Positions 46,400-55,658 of a stretch of DNA of 64,000 nucleotides are shown piece by piece. Origin of the DNA: Planctomycetaceae bacterium (GTDB lineage: Bacteria; Planctomycetota; Planctomycetia; Pirellulales; Pirellulaceae); NCBI GenBank assembly GCA_027487485.1, contig JAIYDN010000008.1:60034-124033 (forward strand), given 5' to 3'. The notes under the pieces were generated by a model. It was not told where the DNA came from, ran no database searches, and saw only the letters and a program-made list of their open reading frames with translations. Both the position numbers and the translations under genes were made by a program. Each line of letters opens with the position of its first letter. Position 1 is the stretch's first letter.

Positions 46400-48883
46400 T
46401 TACTGAAGTTCTAATTTCGATTTGCTCAGCTGGAAAGACTTGCTCTCTCCTTCTGCGAATACAATTCTGGCCATCCGCCGCAATCCCTTGCCCTCGACAG
46501 ATCGGATGGTGCCTTGGCCATACGTCGCATGGATCACAAGACTCCCTTCTTGAAAACGATCGACAGGGATACCGTTGATCGTCGTCGCTGCAGCGATTTG
46601 AGCGGCAGTCTTTAGGCCTTCACCCGGCAACTGCTTGCTTAGCCGTGCAAGCTTCTTCGAGATCGCATCCAGTCCTTGCGGCGCGTCGTCATCGGGCGAA
46701 ACCTCCTGTATTTCGCTAAAGTCCTGGAACACCACATCATCTGGATCGTTGGGACTCGATATCTCTTGAGAGACCTCCCATTCCTCTTCCTTGGAAGAAG
46801 ATCGGGGCTTTGCTGCATCCGCTTTGATTCCTTTGGGTGCTACTATTTTATTTTTCTTTCCCTGATGAAGAAAGCTCTTTGCTTCCCATTCTTCTTCGAA
46901 AGAACCACCATGCTCTTCCGAGGAAAAATCATCGCCGAATCCATAGGAATCACTTTTGTCAACGATCTCCATCTCCGCACGAGGAAGCTCAAACAAAAAA
47001 GAGCTGGGGGACGACATCTTGGAATTGTTGAAGCCTCGAGTTCGAGCGGTACTCAATTGCAGTCGGTTCCTTGCTCGCGTGATTCCAACAAAGAACAGAC
47101 GCCGCTCTTCTTCCAATTGCGAAGGATCGTACAACGACCGAATGTGAGGCAAAACCTCCTGTTCGACGGCGATGATAAAAACGTGGTCGAATTCCAAGCC
47201 TTTCGCCGAGTGAAGAGTCATCAAGGTCACTTTGCTATCCGCATCCACGATCCCGTCAACATCGCTCAGCAAAGTAACCTGTTCAAGAAATCGTTCGATA
47301 GCGTTGCCGTCGGTATCTTGCCGATCCACTTCTGCTGCGTCAGCAATCAGTTCGTTAATGTTGCCTTGAATACTTTCATCCGGTGCTTCGGACTTTTTGT
47401 TAGCCAAATACTTCACGTAGTCCGTTGTCTGAACGAGATGCTTGAGCAACATCGCCAGTGGTCCCGAAGACAGCTCGACAATCGATTCGTAGACCGACAG
47501 AAACTCACGTGCGCCTTTGGCGGCCTTATTGCTGAGCAATCCATGCTCAATGGCAGCTCGAAGCGCCACCAGCATAGGAATGTTTTTTGCTCTGGCGAGC
47601 TCGGTCACTTTGGCAATCGATTTGTCACCTAAACCACGGTTCGGCACGTTCACAACTCGCTCGAACGAAATGTCATCAGTCGGGTTGTGGACCAATCGAA
47701 GGTAGGCCAACAAGTCCTTAATTTCTTCGCGATGGTAAAATCGAAAGCCACCAATCAATTGGTAATTTAACTTGCGTCGAAGCAATGCTGCTTCCAACAA
47801 TCGCGAATGCGCATTGGTTCGATACAGAATTGCAAATTCTTTGGGTTTCGCTCCGTTGATCACCGCCGTCGCAATCTGGTCCGCGATGTTGTCCGCCTCA
47901 TCTCGCGCGGAGCTGTAGGTGTACCACCGGATCGGAGCTCCCGACTCACGCGATGGGATCAGGCGTTTCGCCTTGCGTCTGGAGTTGCAAGCGATCAAAG
48001 AGTCCGCTGCGGACAGTATCTGAGGCGTGCTACGGTAGTTTTGTTCTAGCCGTACCGTGACGACCATTGGGTAGTCGCGCTCAAAATTGAGAATGTTGGA
48101 GATGTCGGCCCCTCGCCAGCCATAAATTGACTGGTCGGGATCGCCGGTTACATTCAAATTGGGATACTCCACCGACATCGATCGAACGATCAAGTACTGA
48201 GCAAGGTTTGTATCCTGGTACTCATCGACCAAGATATAACGGTGCTTTGCATCCAGATCGCTTCGAAGCTCCGGATTGGATCGTAGGATTGAAGCGGTAT
48301 GCATCAACAGATCGTCGAAATCGACTGCGTTGTTTTGAAGCAAAAGCTTTTGGTATTCCGGATAAATCTTGGAAAGTACTTTATGGTTGGCAGTTCCCGG
48401 ATGTCCCTCCATCATTTCAGGGGTAATGACCCGATTCTTGAGCTCGCTAATGCCCTTGGTTATTTCGTTGAAATTCAAGTGAGTCATAGAAACCTGTGCG
48501 GCTTCAATCGCGTGCTGCATCGCCTTTTTCGCGTCGTCCATATCGAAGATGGAGAAGTTTTCAGCGATCCCTACCATACGGCCATAACGGCGCAGAAATC
48601 GAGCACAGTATCCATGAAACGTCCCCATCCAGACCGGAGCGTCTTCGCTGATGCGAGACAGTCTAGACTTCATCTCCTGGGCAGCTTTGTTAGTAAACGT
48701 TAGTGCCAAGATCGAATACGGCGAAATCCCCTGCTGAAGCAGGTAGGCGATTCGATGAGTCACCACGCGTGTTTTTCCGCTGCCCGGCCCTGCGAGAGTC
48801 AACAACGGACCATCGACATGAGTGACCGCCGCCAATTGAGCTGGGTTGAGGTTGTCTAAAATCTGAAATTCATCGACCGCCAT
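46400..48883 (-). CDS. pcrA: UvrD/PcrA-type superfamily 1 DNA helicase
   Basis: 827 aa from ATG 48883; the frame to 48994 is not family-like. Motif Q is LNPAQLAAVTH, Walker A AGPGSGKT is at 31-38, and motif Ia is ILALTFTNKAAQEMKSRL. Motif II is ILVDEYQDTN, III GDPDQSIYGWRGA, IV VRLEQNYRST, V VTLMTLHSAKGLEF and VI ERRLFFVGITRARNRL. It unwinds DNA 3'-5' in nucleotide-excision and mismatch repair and removes RecA or replication blocks. The C-terminal 200 residues include an acidic linker and a final Tudor-like segment (GSLVIHATYGQGTIRSVEGK), typical of PcrA. UvrD cannot be excluded as the better name. Confidence 0.93.
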   Translation of the reverse strand: MAVDEFQILDNLNPAQLAAVTHVDGPLLTLAGPGSGKTRVVTHRIAYLLQQGISPYSILALTFTNKAAQEMKSRLSRISEDAPVWMGTFHGYCARFLRRYGRMVGIAENFSIFDMDDAKKAMQHAIEAAQVSMTHLNFNEITKGISELKNRVITPEMMEGHPGTANHKVLSKIYPEYQKLLLQNNAVDFDDLLMHTASILRSNPELRSDLDAKHRYILVDEYQDTNLAQYLIVRSMSVEYPNLNVTGDPDQSIYGWRGADISNILNFERDYPMVVTVRLEQNYRSTPQILSAADSLIACNSRRKAKRLIPSRESGAPIRWYTYSSARDEADNIADQIATAVINGAKPKEFAILYRTNAHSRLLEAALLRRKLNYQLIGGFRFYHREEIKDLLAYLRLVHNPTDDISFERVVNVPNRGLGDKSIAKVTELARAKNIPMLVALRAAIEHGLLSNKAAKGAREFLSVYESIVELSSGPLAMLLKHLVQTTDYVKYLANKKSEAPDESIQGNINELIADAAEVDRQDTDGNAIERFLEQVTLLSDVDGIVDADSKVTLMTLHSAKGLEFDHVFIIAVEQEVLPHIRSLYDPSQLEEERRLFFVGITRARNRLQLSTARTRGFNNSKMSSPSSFLFELPRAEMEIVDKSDSYGFGDDFSSEEHGGSFEEEWEAKSFLHQGKKNKIVAPKGIKADAAKPRSSSKEEEWEVSQEISSPNDPDDVVFQDFSEIQEVSPDDDAPQGLDAISKKLARLSKQLPGEGLKTAAQIAAATTINGIPVDRFQEGSLVIHATYGQGTIRSVEGKGLRRMARIVFAEGESKSFQLSKSKLELQ

Positions 48884-49136
48884 AAGCGATGCTCCGTGCG
48901 TTGCAAAAACAGGGTCGTCGGACAACCAAAACCAAAGCCTAAGTATCGCTGATTGCCCCCCGATTTCATAGAGGCAACGAATGTCACGGCCCATTTCGCT
49001 TATAGGTTTAGCTCATGGTTCGCGTTGGACATTCAGGTGAAAGCCTGTCTAGCGAGACGCAACCACCTTGGCTCATTTTTTTCCGCGGCTACATTTTGTG
49101 TTTCTGTTGATGTGTGAACATTTCTTTGGGACCGAA

Positions 49137-49970
49137 ATGAATAAAAGCGAAAAACCAGACGAGATCGCAGCACCCATCAAGTGGCACGGCGGCAAAACTT
49201 ATCTTGCGGCCCGCATCATTGAGATGATGCCCGAGCACACGCACTACATCGAGCCTTATTTCGGCGGCGGGGCGGTCTTCTTTCGAAAACCTGATTCACT
49301 CATCGCGGGCCATTCGGAAGTCATCAATGACGTTTTTGGTGAGCTGGTTAACTTCTGGAAAATCTTGCAGTCGGACACGCATTTCATCGACTTCGAACGC
49401 CGAATGAACCTGACTCCGTTTGGAAAACCTGAATGGGAAGAATCGCTCAAACCGACCTCTGAGAATCCAGTCGATCGGGCATGTGCGTTTTTCATTCGGT
49501 ATAGGCAATCGCGGCAGGGTCTCGGAAATGCTTTCGCGACCATGTCAAAGACACGAACGCGACGAGGCATGAACGAACAAGTTTCTTCTTGGCTTTCCGC
49601 CGTGGAAGGACTACCTGTTGCCCACGAGCGACTAAAGAGGGTTGTCATCTTCTGTGAAGATGCCGTCAAGCTGATCCGGCAAGAGGACGATCCAAAATCA
49701 TTCTTCTATTGCGACCCACCCTACCTTACCGAAACCAGAAGCTCGAAAGATGCTTACTCCTTTGAAATGACCAACGACCAGCATTCGGAGCTATTGGAGT
49801 GCCTAGGCGGCCTCACCGGTAAGTTTCTTCTGAGCGGATATCCGAATTCGCTTTACGATGCCGCAGCGAACAAGTTCGGTTGGAACCGGGTTGACATCAT
49901 GATCGACAACAAGGCAAGCTCGCTCAAGTCCAAGCCAAAGAAAACAGAATGCGTTTGGTCAAACTACTAA
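49137..49970 (+). CDS. D12-class N6-adenine DNA methyltransferase
   Basis: 277 aa from ATG 49137; the upstream extension to 49068 is not family-like. Motif X is IKWHGGKTYLA (residues 14-24), motif I YIEPYFGGGAVFF (37-49) and a following NDVFGELVNFW block. Motif IV is DPPY at 193-196, and LSGYPNSLYD is near 255. The order X-I-...-IV is that of Dam/alpha-group enzymes. No restriction endonuclease, specificity subunit or phage gene lies beside it, so it is an orphan; such genes are often acquired by transfer. Target sequence unknown. A terminator follows about 100 bp after the stop. Confidence 0.88.
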   Translation: MNKSEKPDEIAAPIKWHGGKTYLAARIIEMMPEHTHYIEPYFGGGAVFFRKPDSLIAGHSEVINDVFGELVNFWKILQSDTHFIDFERRMNLTPFGKPEWEESLKPTSENPVDRACAFFIRYRQSRQGLGNAFATMSKTRTRRGMNEQVSSWLSAVEGLPVAHERLKRVVIFCEDAVKLIRQEDDPKSFFYCDPPYLTETRSSKDAYSFEMTNDQHSELLECLGGLTGKFLLSGYPNSLYDAAANKFGWNRVDIMIDNKASSLKSKPKKTECVWSNY

Positions 49971-50063
49971 CCCATCACGCTGAAACATAGCGGCAAGCCT
50001 GCTTTTTTTGAAGCAAGCGACCAACGAATACTGCAAGTCGTCATTTGCGTTGTGGTCCAATAA

Positions 50064-50093
50064 AAAACCCTGAGCTGATATGCCCAGGGTTTT
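50064..50093. terminator. Bidirectional hairpin terminator between the methyltransferase and glycine-rich protein genes
   Basis: AAAACCCTG (50064-50072) pairs with CAGGGTTTT (50085-50093). An A-run flanks the left arm and TTTTCTTTT runs to the right, so it can serve both convergent genes. Confidence 0.85.
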
Positions 50094-50127
50094 CTTTTAA
50101 TCAATCTGATTGGAATTCACTCACCGA

Positions 50128-51267
50128 TCAGGGAGCGATTGGGCTTTGAACCGGGGCGCTGTTGTTGTCGTCTGACAGAGCCGCAATACCCGCAACTAAA
50201 CCACCGATACCGGCGATGGCACCGAGGCCGCCGAATCCGCCGCCGCCGCTACCGCCACCACCAAATGATCCGCCGCCACCAAATCCGCCACCCATTCCTG
50301 GTGCACCCATTGGTGGTCCAGCAAAGAAAACTTCGTCTGCTGGTACTGGTTCTGTAGGTGGAACTGGTGGAGTTGTCCCGCTAGCATCACCCAACTCGAG
50401 GTTCAGCGAAGCTGCAGCCGCCATCCGATTCACAAATCGTTCGCCGTCTTTGTTTACCATGGCGAGCCCCGGAGCGATCGCACAAAAACCTGTTGCCGAA
50501 ACCCCTTGGGAACCAGCAGCAACAAAACCATAACTTCCTGGCTTCAAATCGCGAATCACGAAAGAACCGTCGCTGGAAACTCGCAAACGACTAATTTCGA
50601 TTCCGTCTTTGAAAACAAAAGCCGTCACGCCGCTCATGTCGATGTTGGTCATCGGCTTGCCGAGCTTTCCACGAATCGACCCGGATGCGTCCAAAGCGAT
50701 TTGGTGTGAACCGGATTGCTTGCGAACAGCTTGCAAAGGATCCTGAGTAGGAATCGCATACAAAGTTGAAGAAGGAAGCGATTGCCCCTGGAGAACTTCG
50801 AAAACTCGACCGCCGTTGGTCGACATCAATCGGGCTTCCATGAAATTAGGCAGATGCTTGCCCGCAACGGAATCAAGAACCGTCAGTGAGTAAATTGCGA
50901 TTCCACCGTTCATCTCTGCGATGAAAGAGTAGACGCCGGGGGTTACACCCTCGAGCAAAAATTCGCCGGCGATGTCTGTGTCGTCGGAAAAGACCACTTC
51001 GCCCGCTTGAATCAGGGAGACCCTTGCTCGTGGCATTGGAACCGCTTCCATGCCGACCAAGCTGACAACCGACCCGCGAACGTTTTTGAATTCGTCTGCT
51101 TGAACCCACTGTGTTACATAGGATTCGGACAAAGGTGTTGCGATCTCCGTGACCGCTGCCGAACTTGTTCCAACATTACCGCCAGCAGGAGGCAAATCAT
51201 TGATTTGGGCATTCGAAACCGACACGCAGGATGCGGCGATGATGAACGAAAGAATGGTGCGTTTCAT
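50128..51267 (-). CDS. Exported carboxypeptidase-regulatory-like protein with Gly-rich tail
   Basis: 379 aa from ATG 51267 (MKRTILSFIIAASCVSVSNA, a clear signal peptide). Two CarboxypepD_reg/SdrD-B-like beta sandwiches follow: about 60-130 (NVRGSVVSLVG ... TDIAGEFLLEGVTPGVYSFI) and about 210-275 (IRGKLGKPMTN ... SDGSFVIRDLKPGSYGFVA). The C-terminus is a Pro stretch, a Gly-rich tract (GAPGMGGGFGGGGSFGGGGS) and a short hydrophobic segment GLGAIAGIGGLVAGIAALSD. Such exported Gly-rich proteins are common in planctomycetes and probably sit in the periplasm or at the surface. No enzymatic residue is visible. Confidence 0.8.
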   Translation of the reverse strand: MKRTILSFIIAASCVSVSNAQINDLPPAGGNVGTSSAAVTEIATPLSESYVTQWVQADEFKNVRGSVVSLVGMEAVPMPRARVSLIQAGEVVFSDDTDIAGEFLLEGVTPGVYSFIAEMNGGIAIYSLTVLDSVAGKHLPNFMEARLMSTNGGRVFEVLQGQSLPSSTLYAIPTQDPLQAVRKQSGSHQIALDASGSIRGKLGKPMTNIDMSGVTAFVFKDGIEISRLRVSSDGSFVIRDLKPGSYGFVAAGSQGVSATGFCAIAPGLAMVNKDGERFVNRMAAAASLNLELGDASGTTPPVPPTEPVPADEVFFAGPPMGAPGMGGGFGGGGSFGGGGSGGGGFGGLGAIAGIGGLVAGIAALSDDNNSAPVQSPIAP

Positions 51268-51379
51268 GATGATTTCCGTAGATATGATTTCGAGACTCCT
51301 TCTCATGATAATCGTTGCACTCGCTAAAGCAATCAAACTTTACCTCTCGCTGCCATTTTTTTCCAAGAAACTTTTGAGG

Positions 51380-52411
51380 CTATTGAAGCAATTCCTTAAC
51401 AACCCAAGCATCAGCCCATCGCTCAAAAAAATGGGGCTTTCCTCCCGCCAGGGCATCTGGGTTCGATTTGGTCCTTTGGAGATAACCAACATGACCTCCA
51501 TTCTGAGAAATGCGGAGCGAAGTGGAATTGGACAAAATTGCGTTTTCAAACATCCAAGCTGGGACGATTGGATCGTGCTGATCGATCAAGATGGTGGTTG
51601 GCACCTGGATTTGATCCAACCAAGCCGCTGAGGAGCCTGCGGCGTAATACTCTTCGGCATTACGGTAGCCTGCCATCGGTGCTGTTACGCTTTCGTCGAA
51701 CTTGCGAATGGTTTCGAAGGACGCCTTTTTCATCTGCTGAGCCCACTGCGGCCAAATCGATGCTCGGAAAGCGGCCTGTTTCTTCAATGACCCCATGAAG
51801 TACTTGGCGTACAGTTGATGAACGCCACGTTCCATATGACTCGAGCAATCTGACAACCGAATAGGCGGCGCGACCGACACGGAGCGAACGATGGAAAGTT
51901 CGTTGGTTCCATCGCCAGAATCAATCCAAGGGTGCTTGGTAGCCAGCAAACGCAAAAGAATATTGGCCCCGAGCGATATCCCTGCGATTCGCCATTTTCG
52001 TATTTCCAATTTGTCGCGAAGCTCCAAAAGCATGCGCCAGACCTCTTCAAAACAAGCCCCATGCGGCGGAAGCGGAGTAAATCGCCCCGACGGACCAGCG
52101 CCAGGAAGGTCCGCCCGAAACACTCTTGCCCCATGATGCAGCAACTGTTCTGTCATCGAAGTCATGTAGGTTCCGGCATGGGAAGAGCCTAGACCATGAA
52201 GCAATAGTACGCCTTCCTCTGCGTAGGCCGAACTGGGGCGACTGGGGCGGTTCTCGTACACAAGACTGTACCCCAACCCTTCGGCCATCGGGATCTTGTG
52301 TTCGATGGGAGGTGGCAAAGCTGGTTTTGGTCTATAGAATCCTGTTAAGATGGTTTGAAGATGACCATTTCGGAGAAACCATGGCGGTTGAAATTCTTCG
52401 GGCTCAAGCAT
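51380..52411 (-). CDS. YheT/EMB8-family alpha/beta hydrolase
   Basis: 343 aa. The family signature FLRNGHLQTILTGFYR is at the N-terminus. GVLLLHGLGSSHAGTYM is the oxyanion-hole region, and the nucleophile elbow is GISLGAN. The acid and His are likely in TILIDQHDPIV and NGGHVGYL. YheT-like proteins are cytosolic esterases of unknown natural substrate. It is divergent from the PfkB kinase gene by only 56 bp. Confidence 0.85.
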   Translation of the reverse strand: MLEPEEFQPPWFLRNGHLQTILTGFYRPKPALPPPIEHKIPMAEGLGYSLVYENRPSRPSSAYAEEGVLLLHGLGSSHAGTYMTSMTEQLLHHGARVFRADLPGAGPSGRFTPLPPHGACFEEVWRMLLELRDKLEIRKWRIAGISLGANILLRLLATKHPWIDSGDGTNELSIVRSVSVAPPIRLSDCSSHMERGVHQLYAKYFMGSLKKQAAFRASIWPQWAQQMKKASFETIRKFDESVTAPMAGYRNAEEYYAAGSSAAWLDQIQVPTTILIDQHDPIVPAWMFENAILSNSTSLRISQNGGHVGYLQRTKSNPDALAGGKPHFFERWADAWVVKELLQ

Positions 52412-52467
52412 TCAAATTCATTCATTTCAGTCGTTTTTTGGCACCGTTGCGTGCTCTGTGATTCCCC

Positions 52468-53367
52468 ATGACACTACTAGCCGTCGGCACCGTGGCTTTT
52501 GATACGATTGAAACCCCGACGTCGCGTCGCGATCGCATTCTGGGCGGAAGTGCGACCTTTTTCTCCATCGCCGCCAGCCTGTTCACCAACGTTCGATTGG
52601 TAGGCATGGTAGGAAAAGATTGGCCGGTTGCATACTCGGATTTGCTGGAGTCGCGAGGAATAGATCTTCAAGGACTGTTAGTTCACCCCTTTTTAGACAC
52701 CTATTTTTGGCACGGAAGATATACCCAAGATTTACAGGATCGCGAAACCCTAGCTTTCGAAATGAATGGTTTTGATCAGTTCGATCCAGTCCTCCCGGAC
52801 GGGTTTCGCGACAGCCGGGATGTCTTTTTGGGGGCCGCTTGCCCAGCGGTTCAACTTAAAACACTGGCACAATGCACCAAACCGAGATGGGTGGTTGCGG
52901 ATACCGTAGACGCCTGGATTGAAACAACGCGAAATGATCTACAGACCTTGCTGAAGCAAATCGATTGCTTGTTGATCAACGACAGCGAAGTTCGGCAATT
53001 AAGTGGGATTCACAACCTGGTTGGGGCAGGGAAGTGGCTCCTTACCCAAGGCCCAAGCATGGTCATTATCAAAAAAGGGGAACACGGCAGCATTTTTTTA
53101 GACAAACAATCCGTGGTGCCATTCCCAGCGTTTCCGTGCGAGAATGTTGTCGATCCGACCGGCGCCGGGGATTCCTTCGCTGGCGGAATGATGGGATACT
53201 TAGCCAACCAGGAAAACATTGAACGCAATACAATTCTTCGGGCAATTCAGATTGGGACCATCGTGGCGAGTTTTACCCTGGAAGACTTTTCCATCGACGG
53301 CCTACTCCGAGTTTCCAACCTGGATGTCGAACAAAGGCTCCATGATTTCTCGAGGACTCTACCGTGA
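52468..53367 (+). CDS. PfkB-family carbohydrate/nucleoside kinase
   Basis: 299 aa. The N-terminal glycine motif ILGGSATFFSIAASLF is the substrate lid region. The C-terminal signature VDPTGAGDSFAGG has the anion-hole Gly residues and catalytic base Asp235. VIIKKGEHGSIFL is the usual strand before the ATP site. The family includes ribokinase, fructokinase and adenosine kinase, and the substrate cannot be assigned from sequence. The stop overlaps a GTG start of a small membrane protein (GTGA). Confidence 0.85.
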   Translation: MTLLAVGTVAFDTIETPTSRRDRILGGSATFFSIAASLFTNVRLVGMVGKDWPVAYSDLLESRGIDLQGLLVHPFLDTYFWHGRYTQDLQDRETLAFEMNGFDQFDPVLPDGFRDSRDVFLGAACPAVQLKTLAQCTKPRWVVADTVDAWIETTRNDLQTLLKQIDCLLINDSEVRQLSGIHNLVGAGKWLLTQGPSMVIIKKGEHGSIFLDKQSVVPFPAFPCENVVDPTGAGDSFAGGMMGYLANQENIERNTILRAIQIGTIVASFTLEDFSIDGLLRVSNLDVEQRLHDFSRTLP

Positions 53368-53651
53368 ACACACCAACAAGCTCGAGCGATCTGCGAACCG
53401 AAAACCGAGCGGTATTGAGACTGGTCATTTATGTTTTTGGCGTCATCTTGGTCAGCAGTTTTCTGCTGGCACTGAACACCGGAATGTTTTTTGCTTTGTC
53501 GCAAGGGACCAAAAGCTTGTTGCCAAGCATGGACGGCATCTCGCAACTTATTCAGTTTGCGAACTACATCTGCCCTATTATTCTGCTGTACCTAGAATGG
53601 TACGCCTGGGACGTGATCAGCTCACGAAGGTTGCCTTCAAGGAACTCATGA
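53364..53651 (+). CDS. Small membrane protein coupled to the PfkB kinase gene, GTG start
   Basis: 95 aa with two hydrophobic helices (about 18-42, LRLVIYVFGVILVSSFLLAL, and about 66-84, FANYICPIILLYLEWYAW). The GTG at 53364 overlaps the kinase stop by 4 nt, and there is no ATG before the first helix. I do not recognise the family. The coupling suggests production with the kinase. Confidence 0.6.
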   Translation: MNTPTSSSDLRTENRAVLRLVIYVFGVILVSSFLLALNTGMFFALSQGTKSLLPSMDGISQLIQFANYICPIILLYLEWYAWDVISSRRLPSRNS

Positions 53652-53733
53652 GGTCAAAACAGAGCCCCATGAAACGCTTCCCGCGAAAGAAATTGCCAAT
53701 CTCATCAAGAGTTTCTTTTCGAAGCGACGCTGG

Positions 53734-54180
53734 CTAGGATTCGATCGGGTCGGACTCAGCCTTCGAACGCACCTTGACCATGGTGACTTGATTCCCGGCT
53801 TCGTTGTAAATTGCTTCACTCATTAACTCACGCATCAGCATGACACCGCGACCGCGAGGCTTATCCACCAACTCATCCTCGGTGGGATCGGCAACATTGC
53901 GATGGTCAAATCCCTCACCTTCGTCCTGAATCATCATGGTTACCTTTTCGGGGGTAACCTGAAAAACGATATGGACTAATTTGCTTGGGTCACGCTTATT
54001 TCCATGTTCAATCGCATTGACAACAGCTTCCTCCACCGCCATCTGGATTCGAAAAAGATCCGCCCCTTCCCATCCGCACATACTGAGAGCATTCATTAAA
54101 TCTTCGATCGCTGCATGTCCAACATCCAAATCGTTGGCTACACGCTGATCGAATTGCCAATGCTGAGAAGTAGGCATCAT
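53734..54180 (-). CDS. RsbW-like anti-sigma / HATPase serine kinase
   Basis: 148 aa. The GHKL ATPase fold is clear: an N box with Asn55 in MAVEEAVVNAIEHGNKRD, a G1 box DEGEGFD (86-92) and a G2 box RGRGVMLM (111-118). The ATG at 54180 lies 19 nt after the STAS gene stop and has GGGGG about 10 nt upstream; the longer frame to 54297 overlaps the STAS gene and is not used. RsbW-type proteins bind a sigma factor or other partner and phosphorylate the paired STAS protein. The target sigma factor is not adjacent. Confidence 0.87.
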   Translation of the reverse strand: MMPTSQHWQFDQRVANDLDVGHAAIEDLMNALSMCGWEGADLFRIQMAVEEAVVNAIEHGNKRDPSKLVHIVFQVTPEKVTMMIQDEGEGFDHRNVADPTEDELVDKPRGRGVMLMRELMSEAIYNEAGNQVTMVKVRSKAESDPIES

Positions 54181-54199
54181 GTGCTCAACCCCCAAGTTG

Positions 54200-54562
54200 C
54201 TAAAGTTTGAATGCGGCGATTGCATCAGCTTCGGTTTTACGCAAATCGAAAACTCGGTCCAGTCGCGTAATAGTAAAAACTTCTTTGATTTCGGCACGCA
54301 AACCGCAGATTTTCAACCGGCCAGCTGCCGCTTTGACTTTGCTGTTTAGAGAAATAAGCTTATTAAGCGCGGCGCTGGACATAAATTCCACACCATCAAA
54401 ATTGAGAAGGATCATGTTCCGCTTCTCCACGGTCACCAACGAGTTCAGCTCCTCACCGAGCTGCTCAATGCTGCCAGAATCCACAATTTTCTTGTCGACA
54501 AATCGAACGACACTAACGCCTGAACCATCATCAATCACACTGATACGTCTATGAGTCGACAT
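54200..54562 (-). CDS. STAS-domain anti-anti-sigma factor
   Basis: 120 aa from ATG 54562 with GAGAAG upstream. The STAS core ends in NFDGVEFMSSAALNKLISL; one of Ser62/Ser63 is the phosphorylation site typical of SpoIIAA/RsbV-like proteins. It directly precedes the RsbW-like gene, so the pair forms a partner-switching module. The frame upstream to 54640 is not STAS-like. Confidence 0.88.
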   Translation of the reverse strand: MSTHRRISVIDDGSGVSVVRFVDKKIVDSGSIEQLGEELNSLVTVEKRNMILLNFDGVEFMSSAALNKLISLNSKVKAAAGRLKICGLRAEIKEVFTITRLDRVFDLRKTEADAIAAFKL

Positions 54563-54773
54563 GTTACTTCTCTGCTTTAGGTCAATATAGCTGTTTGGAA
54601 TAGCAAGACAGATGCGGGGCAAATCAGGTAGGGCGATCAATCTTCCCCAAAAGCCTTAACGCTACCGCTCCGTCTAGCGCCCTAGATTAAACCAGACCTT
54701 GCAAACCGGCAATAAACCCTAGCTGGATTATTCGACTCGGATTGCAAATATTCTTTGGCGCAGCGATCGATCG

Positions 54774-55541
54774 CTATTTCTTGCCGGCTGCTGGATTTGG
54801 CAGTTTCAAATTGTTTGGCTTCTTGAAGGGGTAAGGAGAACTCGATTCGGAATCGGATAACGGTTCGGCCATCGAAATCCCCATCACTAGCGCCAAAAGG
54901 AAAGTGGTCGTGAAAAACATGGAATAATGAAGCAAGGACTGCCCTAGCTCAAGTTCCATGGAAAGCATGGAACCTAACGTACCAACAATAAACATAAGAA
55001 CTACGAAAACTGCGAACTGAACTGCATCCACTTGAGCGAGCGACTTGTTTCCCAAATAGATTGCTAGGAACCAGTAAAGGCCCCAGCTGAAGGCAAATAC
55101 AGCGGCGCATGCTCCAACCCGCGAAAGCCTCTCTTTCCCCGAGTATTCTGCCAGCTCATCGTCATGAAAAAAGGTATAGCCGATCCATGCTAAAGGAAAC
55201 GCCAACACGAGAACTCCAAGGGATGGAATCCACGATGGAATTTCAGAAAAGCTAAACCGAGCGTAAATCGCGAAGCCGATCGAAAAGAGCGATATGACAC
55301 CAGCCACAATCAGCTCGGTCTTCGACAGCTTGAATTCCGCTCGCTTGAGCGGCTTCAGAACCGCAACACCCTTGGTGTCCTTCGGCCCCGCCGTTTCGGG
55401 AGCGTGAATGACGACTTCCTGAGACTTATCAGGAACCACCAATTGCTTTTTGCACTTGGGGCAAGGACCAGTTTTGCCCGCGTATTTATCGCTGACAGTG
55501 AACCGCGTTAGACATCCAGGGCAAGTGACTGGGATTGGCAT
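54774..55541 (-). CDS. Zinc-ribbon membrane protein
   Basis: 255 aa from ATG 55541. The N-terminus carries a Cys4 zinc ribbon, Cys7-Pro-Gly-Cys10 and Cys27-Pro-Lys-Cys30, of the kind that begins many planctomycete proteins. A short linker follows, then about six hydrophobic helices (residues 72-235). The C-terminus is a Pro/Ser/Lys-rich tail. I do not recognise a specific function. It lies 117 nt after the cpaE stop in the same direction, so it may be expressed with the pilus genes. Confidence 0.7.
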   Translation of the reverse strand: MPIPVTCPGCLTRFTVSDKYAGKTGPCPKCKKQLVVPDKSQEVVIHAPETAGPKDTKGVAVLKPLKRAEFKLSKTELIVAGVISLFSIGFAIYARFSFSEIPSWIPSLGVLVLAFPLAWIGYTFFHDDELAEYSGKERLSRVGACAAVFAFSWGLYWFLAIYLGNKSLAQVDAVQFAVFVVLMFIVGTLGSMLSMELELGQSLLHYSMFFTTTFLLALVMGISMAEPLSDSESSSPYPFKKPNNLKLPNPAAGKK

Positions 55542-55658
55542 AGAGTTCGTTGAAAATGACTTGGGAGATTCGCGGTAGCGCTTTACGTTTAGGACTAGGC
55601 CTATAGTTAAACAGCCCAAGGCATTGGATGCAAGCAGTCGTGCCAAGACTCAAGTGAA

